Below are positions 12,280-23,229 of a stretch of DNA of 64,000 bases, piece after piece. Position numbers and translations under genes: made by a program. Source of the stretch: Gryllus longicercus (lineage: Eukaryota > Arthropoda > Insecta > Orthoptera > Gryllidae); the NCBI GenBank assembly GCA_038098605.1, contig JAZDUA010000297.1, forward strand, positions 1,448,501 through 1,512,500, given 5' to 3'. How positions within the stretch are numbered: the stretch's first letter is position 1; every line of letters begins with the position of its first letter. The notes below the pieces were generated by a model that worked only from the letters and a program-made list of their open reading frames with translations, did not search any database and was not told the origin of the DNA.

Positions 12280-13272
12280 GTGCCGACACTCTTGGGACAC
12301 GTGGCGCCCAGGCGGAATTATTTTCCTTTCCTCTACAAGCACCACATGGCAGTCAAAGCGGGCGTTACAGAGGGATACACCAATTCATAAAAGCACCTGA
12401 CATTATCTGCCGTTCATGCTTTATGTTGTTCTATGAATAGCCTTCCGTTTAAACCAACCGATGTTGCCAAGCAAGGACAGTCGATACAATCCTCAATGCT
12501 GAAATTCACAGATATTAACCCTGACTTTATTCAATTTCCCCAGAGCCAGTATTTCCTCCACTAGCCGCTGGACTTTTTCTGTCTTCACTTCAATTATTGT
12601 TTTAAGTTGTATTGAAAGGGTACAACAATGACTATCAAAAATTGTATTCCTTTTTTTTTGTTCAGAAGCACTATGTCCGATCGGTTTGGTGGACCTCTGC
12701 GGTCTAATTTCCCTGTCCCCATACTATTCAAAACAAATTCCTCTGAAGATCAACAAGTGACCCTTTGTCCGTATGAAATAGACAACTTCATAAAGAATTT
12801 AGTCTACCACTTATCACCCAATACACATAGCTCTCCTCTCCAATAACTTCTATTTAAACAAACATGCAATAGCTGTATCCGCCTACTATAATGTAGCATT
12901 AACCATTTCCCAACTCGCATTAAAGGAATTCTCTTTATAAGCATTTCTGAATATTTTTTCGAACAGTAGACAAGAATAGTACGTGCTCTATGAGTAGTAT
13001 CCTGTGCCAGTATGTACTTAACATACTAAAATGTTAAGTTAGAATAAGAATAGTTTTATGTCGACACAATAAATATGAAAAAGTTAATGAATACAACTCT
13101 GTACATATCAACAGTAAATTATAAATAAAAAAACAAATGTCTGGCTCTAACCACTAGTTTCAATTTCGAATCCAGTATTACTATGTATATTAATCTTCGT
13201 TGTTATGTATGTATCGGTGTCGTAGTGCACAAATATAGTATGTGCACTCAAGGTCGTTTTTGGAGTCCGCAG

Positions 13273-13483
13273 GGAGAGCGACGCGTGGGCGCTGGGGTGC
13301 TGGCGCTGCGACGGGGCGCCGAGCCCGCCCTGCCCCGGCCAATGGCAGCGCGTCTCGCCGCTCTTCACGTGGCGCAACGGCTACGCCAAGGAGAACTTCT
13401 CGCGCGCGCCCTACCCCGGCCGCGGCCCGCAGCCCTTCGACGCCTGCGCCGCGCGCCTCCGCGAGCTGCAGCGCCGCCGACAG
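13273..13483 (+). CDS. Exon of cysteine-rich gene, second PLFxW unit
   Basis: Acceptor GTCCGCAG at 13272; the two bases AG from the upstream exon plus G give Arg, so frame is kept. The peptide contains ESDAWALGCWRCDG, then WQRVSPLFTWRNGYAKEN, SRAPYPGRGPQPFD and a basic end LRELQRRRQ. It ends at donor CGACAG|GTGCGC in phase 0. The C..C....C spacing followed by PLFxWxxG repeats the layout of the preceding exon. Strongly GC-rich relative to the flanks. Function unknown. Confidence 0.7.
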
Positions 13484-13544
13484 GTGCGCCCTCCCTCGGT
13501 TACACTGCCCCATGGACAAAAGGAACGCTTTACAGATTGGCCGA

Positions 13545-13643
13545 ATTCTCATTTTCTATAAACTCGCTGAATTTTCGAAATTTGCATATATAAAAATAAT
13601 GTGAGGAAGTACGTGCTGTTGTAGTCACGTCAGTCGTTACTAG
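13545..13643 (+). mobile_element. 3' end of a TTACTTTCTCGC-family element
   Basis: AAAATAATGTGAGGAAGTACGTG followed by TTGTAG... and CTAG at 13640-13643 matches the family's end seen at 36.83 and 47.65 kb. It begins about 60 bases after an exon and abuts the next copy head to tail. Confidence 0.55.
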
Positions 13644-13645
13644 TT

Positions 13646-14156
13646 TACTTTCTCGCGCACTGTTACGCATTATAGAGAAAGTCATTGTCATGCGGCGGGG
13701 AAAACAGCTCTGTACGTCCGTCCCTCTGGTGTCAAAGCTTGTGACTAAACTGTTCAGCCTATTTTCTTCAAAATTGACATTTCAACATTTTCTCAAAACT
13801 GCTCCAAATTTTTGGATTAAACTTTGTTCTCGAACTGTGTAAACGACGCCTAAGACAATGGTGCAGATCTCATTTTCCTTGAAATCCCTTAATTTATTTA
13901 TTTATTTATTTATTTATTTATTAATTTATTTATTTATTATTTTATTTTTTTGAAAAATGCAAAAGTTCCATTTTTTGATTCTTTCTACAATTACAATCTT
14001 GAAAATAGAAATTTTCTCTTTAATAAATTCTGTTCTTTAAAGATAGATCTTAAAATAAGGTCATGTACAGTTTTTTCGAATATAAGTGTAGTAATTTTGC
14101 GTCATCTCCGGTAACACAGAGACAAAAGTAATTTAAAACAATTGTCCGTGGCGCTA
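13646..14156 (+). mobile_element. TTACTTTCTCGC-family element
   Basis: Starts TTTACTTTCTCGCGCAC and has the AGAGAAAGTCATTGT block, a shortened CTCTGTACGTCCGTCC (GTCY) core and an interior matching 9.45-9.75 kb (TTAAAATAAGGTCATGTACA). It ends GTGGCGCTAC without a clear CTAG. Confidence 0.6.
13893..13948. repeat. (TTTA)n microsatellite
   Basis: About 13 near-perfect TTTA units inside the repeat copy. Confidence 0.9.
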
Positions 14157-15123
14157 CAGAAGATTATTATAACTTTTAATTTTGTTTTATTATAGTAAAT
14201 GTATCTTAGGTGGGAATGCATACTTTCTCGAAACGCTATTGTAATGAAAATGTAAATATAATAAATATGTAATAAGAAGAAAAATCCTTGATTCTTCCTA
14301 ATTTTAAGGAAGAATTAGATTATGATGAGTAATATTCAAGCAGCAGTCCATGGGCACTAACACCACTGGTAGAGCTGCATCAATATATCACTATTTAGAA
14401 GCTGAGGCGGCTTCTTGGTTTGAAATACCTTCGTATCATATGACTGCCGTCACTTGTATTCTTGGCACTCATTTTGTAGTCAGCTAACCGAGATTTCATA
14501 AATATGGAGTACATCTTGGCGTATAATTCGCAAAAGGTAAAAACTTTTCAATCTATTGAAGAGAATTCGGATTTTGTCTTCTTAATACCTCTGATCATTT
14601 CCGTATCCACTGCAAGTCAATTTCCTGTTAATTTATGTTCCATGTAAACAACTTCTTTCGCTTTTCATATCAACCTTCTTTTCATTAAAATAAAAGTTAA
14701 GGTCTAGATCTTTTCATAACTTGTTGCATTCTTGAGAATCACCACATCAAGAAACTGACTGCTATGACTTGTATTCATCCAGTAAGAACTTCTATCATAC
14801 TTCTCTAAAATTTATGTGACAATTTTAAACCGGAGTATCCTCAACCCTGTATTACAACGCGCAAATGGACTCGAAACGTATCATACCTGGACGATATCTG
14901 GCATATCTGGACGATACATCCAACAAAATTTCTCAAAAAACATCTTTGATATTAAGAAACGTTTTGCATTAGCTTTGGTAATATGCCATTTAACGTAAGA
15001 ATGAGAAACATTTCACACTCATATTATACTTGCATAATAAGTTCCATAGCATTTTATACCTCTTCCACATCATCAATATGTTGTGCCCCGCTCCAAAAAG
15101 ACAATTGAAGCCTAGTGTTGTAG

Positions 15124-15159
15124 GATGTTGGGGGATTCTGCAGTGCTTGCCTCGCGCCG
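15124..15159 (+). CDS. Candidate 36-base exon of cysteine-rich gene
   Basis: Flanked by acceptor-like TGTTGTAG (15123) and strong donor GCGCCG|GTGAGC (15159). It reads DVGGFCSACLAP in phase 0, fitting the phase 0 end at 13483. A nested acceptor CTGCAG at 15143 would instead leave 16 bases (CLPRA plus one base), changing the phase of the next exon. Small size makes this tentative. Confidence 0.3.
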
Positions 15160-15429
15160 GTGAGCGCCCCGCGCCAACGCCATCACCGCACGGGCTAAAC
15201 AATCGCTTTTGCGCACTACACACTGAATTTGTTTTGCAAATATGTCTCCAGGCTATCATTGGAAACTGAAATGAAAGCCTTCTGCTTCCTGCCAGAAGAC
15301 CTCCAATGCGTCGGAATCGCGGAATCTTGCAACTGGGGGTTTAGGCTCTCTGAACTTTTGCTTTTATCTCCGTAAGAAAACTTTTACATAAATGGGTCCC
15401 GTAATGCCACCTGTGATCTAATGCTGCAG

Positions 15430-15492
15430 TCTGCGGTCCCGAAGTCAGGGGGCCCTGCCAGGGCGGGGTGCGGCCCCCCTGCCCCTGCCTAG
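15430..15492 (+). CDS. Candidate terminal exon of cysteine-rich gene
   Basis: After acceptor GATCTAATGCTGCAG the GC-rich stretch reads, in phase 0, SAVPKSGG...CGPPAPA and stop at 15490-15492. If the upstream micro-exon is the 16-base version, the frame instead reads CGPEVRGPCQGGV...CPCLEALR and stops at about 15538. The second reading is richer in cysteine and closer in style to earlier exons. The choice cannot be made without transcript data. Confidence 0.3.
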   Translation, partial: SAVPKSGGPARAGCGPPAPA

Positions 15493-16061
15493 AAGCACTC
15501 AGACCTCGCCTGCGCACCCACATGGAAAGGAGACGTTAAATTATAAACTCATAATAACAATGGATTAAGAAATGGAATGTAATTCATAAAATTGTATTAA
15601 ATTGTGGTTTGAGTAGTCTCTTGTGATCTTCAAACGAACTCGTTTAAATGTTTTTATTTATTGAGAGTCAAAAATAAGTTAAATGTATGTGATATATGGA
15701 GAAAAAGTAAAATCTGAGCCCGTTTTCTTGAGTTCAATTTGACTACACATAGTTGAATGATGAAAAAATAGAAACCTAGTACTGCTACAGAATGGCATAT
15801 TAGTTTTCTATTTCTTTTGTTCTGGGCTAGCTATTCGAACTTGCCATATACTCTTGCCGGCAGCCATCTATCGCCGCCCTGAGTACATTTTTTTGAACCA
15901 TCTGCGCACAGCTGGATTGATATGTGACAAAAAAAGAAACAGAATGGACCCAGAAAGAATTATAATGTTAGTTTTCCTTGATAAGAATTTTTAAAAACTT
16001 AAAAAATTCCGTGCGTTTGTTCACAACTGGGCTTCTAACCTGATCGTACGCGTTTTCGGTA

Positions 16062-16349
16062 ATGCTCCACCTGCTGCTAGTGTCGGGTGTGGTGAGTGTA
16101 GCGTGTTTGCCCTCGCTCGCACCGGGTGCTTTGAGCCGCGCTGCTCAGGCGCCAGCCGCCCCGTGCCCGCACTCGCTTCGCTTGCCATCGATCGGCAACT
16201 GTTGCGAGCGGCTGCGTGGCGCGGCGCGGCGCGGCGAGGCGCAAAGACCGCGAGCGGCGGAGCGGAGCGGGGAGCCTGAAGACAAAGCGGGGGCGGTCGA
16301 GCGGAGCGACGCAGAGCGGGGAGGGATCGAGAGAGAGTTTCTTAGATAA
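16062..16349 (+). promoter_or_regulatory. CpG-rich first-exon candidate
   Basis: Dense CpG sequence. An ATG at 16062 opens MLHLLLVSGV, signal-peptide-like, and runs directly into a strong donor GTG|GTGAGT at 16091/16092. Without splicing the frame continues 95 codons as an Arg/Ala/Glu-rich low-complexity peptide, which looks like GC composition. A short first coding exon for a secreted protein is possible. Confidence 0.3.
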
Positions 16350-16692
16350 CAGAAAAACTTTAGTCAGGCCGGGATCCACGGAGGTGATCTAGGATTTTTG
16401 GAGTTATTATAATTGTCTAAGTGGTTAATGGCACCTTTCCGTCAACAAGGACTCTAAAACACGTACTCAAATTCAATTAAAAAGCACTTTACTTATATTT
16501 CACTTGCCTCGGCTTGGGATAAAAGATCAATTTTAAACTTTTCCTCACAAATATGTGCGAAGAAAAAATATAATAAGAATGTTTTATGATGCGGCAACAG
16601 ATTGAAAGAATGGGTGTAATATATACAATTCCCCCAAAATAATATGTGAGTACATTTATTTTTTTAAGTTTAGATTTGTTTATTATTTTTAG

Positions 16693-16840
16693 TCATAAAG
16701 TCAGTGAAGTTTGGGAGCGGGAACCCCAACTTCAAAAATATATAAACATTTTTTGTGAGAAAGTGAATGAGGAAGACACGGTATTTCCAAGCAAGGAAGA
16801 AAGATATTCAGCGAGATGTAGCAGGGATACAATAGAATAG
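16693..16840 (+). CDS. Candidate terminal exon, unknown protein
   Basis: A good acceptor (TTTATTATTTTTAG at 16692) is followed by a 49-codon open frame containing EVWEREPQLQKYINIFCEKV and ending RDTIE-stop at 16838-16840. The peptide looks protein-like (charged, amphipathic) but is not recognised. The required incoming phase is 2, which does not match the 13483 exon directly. Confidence 0.25.
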
Positions 16841-17059
16841 ATTTCTCACCCATGTGATTCTTGTAAGCTTCTCTTTATTAATGTGGGTATCTTACCATTG
16901 TCTCTTGATATATGAATCAGAGATTTCGTCAAAAATTACTTACTTAAGGGTGGGAATATATTTTCCACAAACGCTATCTATAACTACAACAATCAACGTC
17001 GTAATCACATTCATCAGGTGAGAGTATTAGCAGCTCACTACAAAAAATCACACACAATA

Positions 17060-17225
17060 CATGTACATTATTTTACATCTTGCCAGATGACATTAAACGA
17101 TTAAATTCGATACAAAAGTTTAAGTCCCAAGTAAAATATTTTCTGCTGCACAACTGTTTCTATACAATTAGAAACTATACCGAGCATTTAAAGGGCAGTT
17201 ATATTAATTTTAGCAACGACATTTA
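17060..17225 (+). pseudogene. C-terminal fragment of a LINE reverse transcriptase ORF
   Basis: Reads YILPDDIKRLNSIQKFKSQ then VKYFLLHNCFYTIRNY, the pattern of the extreme C terminus of CR1/L2-like LINE ORF2 proteins (N.LP..I.......FK..L...L...CFY). No catalytic part is nearby. Followed by a 3' UTR-like AT-rich tract. Confidence 0.5.
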
Positions 17226-17685
17226 GTGCCATTTGGGTTGTATAATTCTAAAGAACCTGTAACAAGTATTATACTTCAGCATCTGGGTCAATGACCCCCA
17301 TTTCGTTCAGGTTTTCGTCAAGTTTCCCTGATCCTTGAGCAAATGCTGAGTTGGTCCGTTGTTTTGCTTCTGAATATAAATGTAACTTCAATTTAACTTG
17401 TCCCCTAATTTAACTTTGTAACACATTTTTTAACTGTTTTTGACGTAAATAAATAGAGTCAAGTAGGCTCCGAGGCAGGGCGGGAATAGTTTGAATACCT
17501 TCTTGCCTAATAAATAATTGTGATAAATACGCGAATTACTTCAGCTAGTAGTCTTAGAGAAGCCAACACGTGAGGAACCGTATTACGCCTTTTTAAAACA
17601 AATTAAACAGGAGAACGAGTTGCGAATCTTCTTACATGCTTGAGACATGATGACACTATGATTGATAGGGTGTAATCACAAGTTC

Positions 17686-17831
17686 CAACATTTGAAGATC
17701 TGAGGCGCCGCATTACCGCATCTTGTCATGCCATTTCACGTGGAACTCTGAATTCTGTTCGAAGGTCTCTTAACAAACGTCTTCAAATGTGTATATCCGT
17801 TGATGGTGCACATATTGAGTACATGTTATAA
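17686..17831 (+). pseudogene. C-terminal fragment of a mariner/IS630-like transposase
   Basis: One frame reads TFEDLRRRITASCHAISRG... RSLNKRLQMCISVDGAHIEY then stop. The pattern DL..RI..A...I....L..V...L..RL..C....GAHIE is typical of the end of IS630/mariner-superfamily transposases in insects. The upstream sequence is too decayed to follow. Confidence 0.5.
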
Positions 17832-17839
17832 ATCAAGCT

Positions 17840-20080
17840 ATTTATAGAATTGTGAACTAACCTTTTGTTTCTGTATTTAAAAGTATTTTTCTTACTTTTA
17901 TTTACACGATATTTTTGTACCGGCTGAGGTTTTCAGTCTTTCAAAGAGTAAACGTTTTGTTTCTGACAGCATTTCTGACACGCGTTTATTAATTCAGAAC
18001 ATGTTCACTCTCTAATTTTTCCTTGCTTTCTCTACGGTTAACAATTCAAATATTTTCTCAAATCTTGTAGTATTTAATGAAATAAAAAATAGTACCTTGT
18101 GGCGTACAGATTAGCTCAGAACATGGCTATGGGTGAATACACTGTCTCCAGGACTAAGAGGGTGTAGTCTTAAAGAGCAAATCGCGGGTTTTCGTGAGCT
18201 CCTTTGCACATTGCACCACTACATTTACCGCAGGGTCGACGCAACGGAGGAGAATGGCCTCGCCGTATATCATCCGGAGTTTCTCGTTTAGTTCAGATTA
18301 GGTGAAACCAGCAGTCGGCGTGCGTCTTTAAAACTCATTAATTTCCCGATAATTTTCTTATGTAACATATGGCGATATGCATATTTATGAACTCGTCTCT
18401 TCACGCTTGTTATGATGAGCTAAAAAAATTTATAGAGTTCCATTTAAAAACTAGGAAATTGCGTCAATATCTCTGCAATAAAAAATGCAAGAGAATAATA
18501 TTATGAATGACCATACTCTGATTATATTCGTCAATATATACTCTGATTATATTCGTCGTACAACAATTGGCTACAGCGTTATTAAATTTGTACGAGAATT
18601 TGTTTATAAGCTAACAACACATAAACGAACTCAAATATAGAAACAGAAGTTTCATTAATATATTTAAAATAAAAAGCAGCATTCACATTTTACTTCAACG
18701 TGATAGCTCCCGAAAGTTTATAACAAAGTCACATTTTCGTTGTGCTCTCACTTTTTACAAAATTATTTTTACTAGTCTTACGTAAACGTCAGTATTGGAG
18801 ATTTTCCCTTCATACACTTGTAAACATTTTTTAGTGGATCTATTCTTAGTACGCTTTTAATTATGGCGGCGGTCCCATAGTCGGCGGATTTTGTAAAATT
18901 GCAAAACTACAATATTGATGATAATTGTTTTTCCTTAATCTAATATCAAATCACTAGGAATATACCTCTGAATTACATCATCTGCAATTAATTGAAATTT
19001 ACAGTTTGAGGAAACTTGTTTTGCTTTAAAAATAGCGATAAAAATACTTACTCTCAAACAGCTCCAATTTTTTCTGTAATGTTTTTTTTTTTCAAAATAA
19101 AGTAAAGTATGCTTATAAAATTGGCGCAGGTAATAATTTGCTTGATCTCTATGTACTTTAGAAACTTGCATAAGTTACCATTTTTTAAACATAAACAACT
19201 ACAATCCTGAAAGAAGAGATTTTTATCTTTATGAAAATTTTCCTTTTATTCTAAATCTTGAAATAATGTTTTAGAAATTTTCTGAATTTTTGAAAATTAA
19301 AAACGCAATTGTTCAACTCCGTCTTTGAAGCTTCGGAAGATTTGGGTATCTGGGAGGGTGGTAGTTTCGTGAATGGCGTTCTAAATCTAACTTGTGACGC
19401 TACAGAGCGGTACAGACTTTTTCGCACTATACTAGTTAGTTTTCTAATATTTTTAGTGTGTGCTAACTTGCCATTTTAGCCCCACCCTCGTTCAAGCTGC
19501 AACATGTCGACGCCAAAACTAAATTTTTCACATTTTTTCAGTTTTTCGGTCCCCTAATAGAATTGAAATTTTAAGAAGATTAAGAATCTTCTTAAAGAAG
19601 ATCTTAAGATCTTTAAGAATATTACAGAACAGTCCTAAATGCAAATTTTCATGAAAACATTTGGAAACGCTCTTGAGAAAATATCGGTTGTGAGATTGTA
19701 AAAATACGTAATATTAAACTCATTTTAACAGAAAAAAGGTTCACTAATGGTAGAACTGAACTCTGTCCCAATGAAGGGATATTATAGTAGAGTGAAACCT
19801 GGATCTACATGAAAATTTTTACTGAAATATTTTGAACCGTTTGTGAACAAATATCGTCTAAGCTTTTCTGAAACTATCCAATTTTGAGTTCATTTTCACA
19901 AAGAAGTTTGGAGATTTCGAGAAACCATAAGAAATCATTTAAAAAACTTGTGTTCACAAAACCAATGTCATTTAAATGGCCGTAATGTTAATATTAATGA
20001 TGTGAGAAATGTTTAAAAAGTATATTTGCATAATTTCAAAAGAATAAATCAATATGGCTTTGATGCTATTTTATTAAGCG
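17840..20080. other. Non-genic AT-rich stretch
   Basis: No gene seen. Contains a 25-base tandem duplication (ACTCTGATTATATTCGTC at 18515 and 18540). Diverged TTACTTTCTCGC-family interior lies around 19200-19300, with a probable minus-strand family end at 19391-19440 (ACAGACTTTTTCGCAC). Confidence 0.45.
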
Positions 20081-20224
20081 TATTTGGAACTATCTGTAAA
20101 TAGTTAAAATAAAAAAATTGCTGTCGTTTTCGAAAAAAGTACGTTTGTCTCTGTATATACGGAAATTTGAGCTTGTTTTCACAGAAAAGTTACGTTTTTG
20201 AGCATCTTTATAATACACCATATA

Positions 20225-20440
20225 ATGCACAATATTGAAGATATATTCCGGATGAAATATTAGAGTAAGCTGACAAAACCATGAATGTATTACTTCCCAC
20301 AAAAAGTAGCCGATAAAAATAAGTACGAGGTATGAGAGAAAATATAACACGTCTAAATAATGGAATATGAAAAAAAATCTTTTGACACAAAGTTTGCTGG
20401 TATATTTTTTAGAACTGATGAATACAACCAAGGTTGTTGT
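20225..20440 (+). pseudogene. Crypton-like N-terminal fragment
   Basis: The nucleotide sequence matches 21.58-21.78 kb (GAAATATTAGA.(G)AAGCTGACAAA.CCATGAA). The related peptide core E.LEEA.KAMK.LL.TKSK..YER resembles the short N-terminal region preceding tyrosine-recombinase domains in animal Crypton-like/ZMYM-type proteins. No recombinase domain is present. Confidence 0.35.
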
Positions 20441-20796
20441 TTTTTTCTTTTTTTTTTTGCACATTTGTGAAAATGCTATGTGCATTTGTGAAAATGTGTA
20501 ACATGCTAAGACTAAATGTTTTACATGTAAAACATTTAATTTATTCATGTTACGTATTTGATGGTTTTTTTCGTTAGTCAGCTATTGTCAAACCAACGTA
20601 TATTCATCAGTTTTGTTTTATTCATTCATTGTTTATACAAAGTTGATGTAGGGAAGAAATCTGTGATTTTTGTTTCTTGGCAAACGCGAAATACTGTGAG
20701 AGCGTAGGCTTCCGCGGCCGGAGTCAGTATTTACTAGGCTGTCCGGGTGACGCCGCGTCCATGGCGAAGGTGCCGACGTTTCGGTCGCCATTCTGC

Positions 20797-20877
20797 GACC
20801 TTCCTCAGGGCGTATTGCAGGGCAATGCGACCTTCCTCAGGGCAGGGCCTTCCTCAGGGTAGGGCCTTCCTCAGGGC
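20797..20877 (+). repeat. Short tandem repeat, CCTTCCTCAGGG units
   Basis: Four copies of G.CCTTCCTCAGGG with 12-33-base spacing, following a GC-rich GACGTTTCGGTCGCC block. Likely the end of a diverged mobile element. Confidence 0.7.
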
Positions 20878-20974
20878 AAATACTGTGTCCACGTCTGTGA
20901 CCTAATTAAATTCTTAGTGACTTCATTAAACTATTTCGATCGTTTTTCTAAATTCTGATTGATAGTTGGGAAGT

Positions 20975-21240
20975 TTTAATTTCATGGAGGTGTTTTAATT
21001 GCACCTCTCCAATTAATATAGTGATTATCAACGATTTCTTATGGAATTAATGAGTATATTAAATTCATTAAACGAAAAATCCAATATGTATTGTATACAA
21101 ATGTATAATTTAAATAATAATGACGTGGAAGGCAATTTAAAAAAATTCGTTAACTAAATATGCTCATTAATTCCATGAAAAGTCGTTGATTATCACCATG
21201 TTAATAGCACGCGTGCAATTAAAATTCCTTAATTCTTGTA
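20975..21240. repeat. Long inverted repeat (palindromic MITE-like)
   Basis: The left arm (about 20990-21075, TTTTAATTGCAC...GATTATCAACGA...GGAATTAATGAG) is the reverse complement of the right arm (about 21145-21240, CTCATTAATTCCATG...TCGTTGATTATCAC...GTGCAATTAAAA) with roughly 85% identity by eye and a short centre. A third, single arm copy lies at 22355-22450. Confidence 0.75.
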
Positions 21241-21274
21241 ATTATAGTAGTTAACGAAACGAGTGTATAAATAG

Positions 21275-21361
21275 GCGTATAATTGCACTATGTGGTATGA
21301 TTAAAGAAACGAGCGACGATAGGAGCGAGTTTCTTTATTTACCACGAGTGCAATTATACGC
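21275..21361. repeat. Near-perfect palindrome
   Basis: GCGTATAATTGCAC at 21275-21288 is mirrored by GTGCAATTATACGC at 21348-21361. Inside, TTAAAGAAACGAGCGAC is mirrored by GCGAGTTTCTTTA. It would form a hairpin of about 35 bp per arm and lies directly beside the larger inverted repeat. Confidence 0.85.
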
Positions 21362-21544
21362 ATTTTACACGTGTTACATTCAATATTTTTTCGTTTACGT
21401 TCAAAAATATTTTTTATTTTGAATAATAAAAATATATCGTTAGCGTTCCATATTTACTTTGATGATGTCATTTTCATTCCGAAGAAGACCAATTTTAATA
21501 GGCCATGCCTGTGTATTACCATGGTGACTTAATGAATTTAGAAA

Positions 21545-21775
21545 GCATGGAGGATTACAATTATATTCCAGTTGGAATTTAATTATATTCCAGTTGAAAT
21601 ATTAGAAGAAGCTGACAAAGCCATGAAAGCATTACTTCGTACGAAAAGTAAGGGCATGTATGAGAGAACAGCATGTGTTAATATTGGAAAGAAGAAAGAC
21701 GATTCAGTTCTGACTCAGACATTTTGCTGGTGTACTTTCCAGAGCGGTTAAATACAACTGACGATTACATTTTTT
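21545..21775 (+). pseudogene. Crypton-like N-terminal fragment
   Basis: Encodes EILEEADKAMKALLRTKSK and GMYERTACVN before losing frame. A 23-base tandem duplication (TTATATTCCAGTTG..) lies at its start. Related to the 20.2 and 22.7 kb fragments. Confidence 0.4.
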
Positions 21776-22354
21776 TATAATTGTAATACGCTAAGACCAA
21801 ATAATTTACACGAACACATTCATTCATGTTAAATATTGTATGTTGTTCCATTAGTCAGCTAGTGTCAAATCAACATGCTTATGGTTAGGCTTGTTTATTT
21901 TGAAGACCTGGGGTATAAAGGAGAATATAGATATTTTAAATTATAAACAATTTACATGATTTTTTAAAACAAATTAAGAAGTTTTGCCACAATAACTGCT
22001 CTCTCACTCTGTGTCCTCATGTTCAAATATATGAAGTAAACATACTGCAAAATAGAGCGACTTCTAGGTTAGGATTATTGATGCCAAGTATAAGTAGGTA
22101 AATCGTTTTTAATTTAACTTATTGCACTACAAATATTAACATGATTGTCGAAGTACTAATAACTATTCGTTTATAGTTTTGTGTCATACGTACATTGATA
22201 ATATGTTTTTTGTGTACGTAATATGTGATCTACATTTTTGTTCATGTTTCGTGGCCGTCTGGAAAGGTCTATATTAAAGATACATAATTAAACGATTTCG
22301 ATCAGTCCTCTCAGTTCTGTTTGGCTGTTGTGGACTTTTAATTGATCGATTAAG

Positions 22355-22450
22355 TTTTAATTGTACGCATGCCATAAACACAGTGATAATTAACGACTTT
22401 TCGTGGAATTAATGCGCATATTTAGTTAACTAAACGAAAAATACACTAAC
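22355..22450 (+). repeat. Third copy of inverted-repeat arm
   Basis: TTTTAATTGTACGCATGCC...GTGATAATTAACGACTTTTCGTGGAATTAATGCGC aligns with the arms at 20.99 and 21.2 kb. Confidence 0.65.
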
Positions 22451-22675
22451 ACATACGTAGCAAAGATATTTCCAGTCGGTCATGAAGCATGAACAAAAAT
22501 TTACATCAGAGATTACGTATCTACAACAACTGCATATAAATATCGAATATAAAGGCGAAGTAAACGTTAAGCTAGCTGACTCATGGAACAACATAAAATA
22601 TTTAATGGGAATAAATTAAATGTTTTACATGAAAAAAATTTGATCTTAGGATTACAAATGTAAAACATGTAAATG

Positions 22676-22882
22676 TCAGTTGTATGCTATAGCAAAACTG
22701 TCAGAAGTGACTAGTTTTTTACTTTCCACAATTTTGTACATGTTGTATACTCTTTCATACCTGTCTTTACTTTTCGTGGGAAGTAATGTTTTCATCGGTT
22801 TGTTGGCTTCTTCTAATATTTTATCCGCAATATGTTCAGTACCTTCCATATGCAATTTTTTTCTTGCAAACAAACGAAACAA
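22676..22882 (-). pseudogene. Crypton-like N-terminal fragment
   Basis: A 68-codon minus-strand frame reads KILEEANKPMKTLLPTKSK then DRYERVYNMYKIVESKK, the best preserved of three related pieces. The E(I/L)LEEANK..K.LLP.KSK.RYE..Y pattern is that of the N-terminal region of Crypton-like proteins; the catalytic domain is missing. Confidence 0.45.
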
Positions 22883-23020
22883 GGCCCTCTAAACTAGATC
22901 TTCTCAGAAGCAATACGTCATCAAATGCCTTATACCTCGAAAGGTAAAGATGTGCTTGAAATTCTAAAAATTTAAATTCCATTTATTCTTAAATGGAAAA
23001 GAAAAAATACTTAAAGTACC

Positions 23021-23225
23021 ATGTGTCAGAAGGCCGAGAGATGCCGGTCAGATAGCAGAGATCTTTGGGGCAGTAGTGCTGTATTGGTCTCAAACCGCGT
23101 CTTCGAATCCCGCCTCTGGTATGAGTTTTTTTTTTTATGTCTCTGTGTACCGTCCTTACACTGTTCATTATCATCATCTCATCGTACATACCCCAGGGCT
23201 AACAACCATGGGGGATAAAAAACAG
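23021..23225 (+). mobile_element. tRNA-derived SINE
   Basis: A tRNA-like head with GTCTTCGAATCCCGCC (box B-like, 23098-23113) is preceded by a diverged box A region. A T-rich stretch, a TGTGTACCGTCCTTACA body and an ATCATCATC-type tail follow. Confidence 0.6.
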
Positions 23226-23229
23226 AATT

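Noticed and set aside
11942..12289. 115-codon minus frame
   Set aside because: Antisense of the + exon at 11976-12279, which has matching splice phases.
13190..13604. Several overlapping frames of 120-136 codons
   Set aside because: Alternate frames of the exon at 13273-13483; only one frame joins in phase with the previous exon and shows the PLFxW motif.
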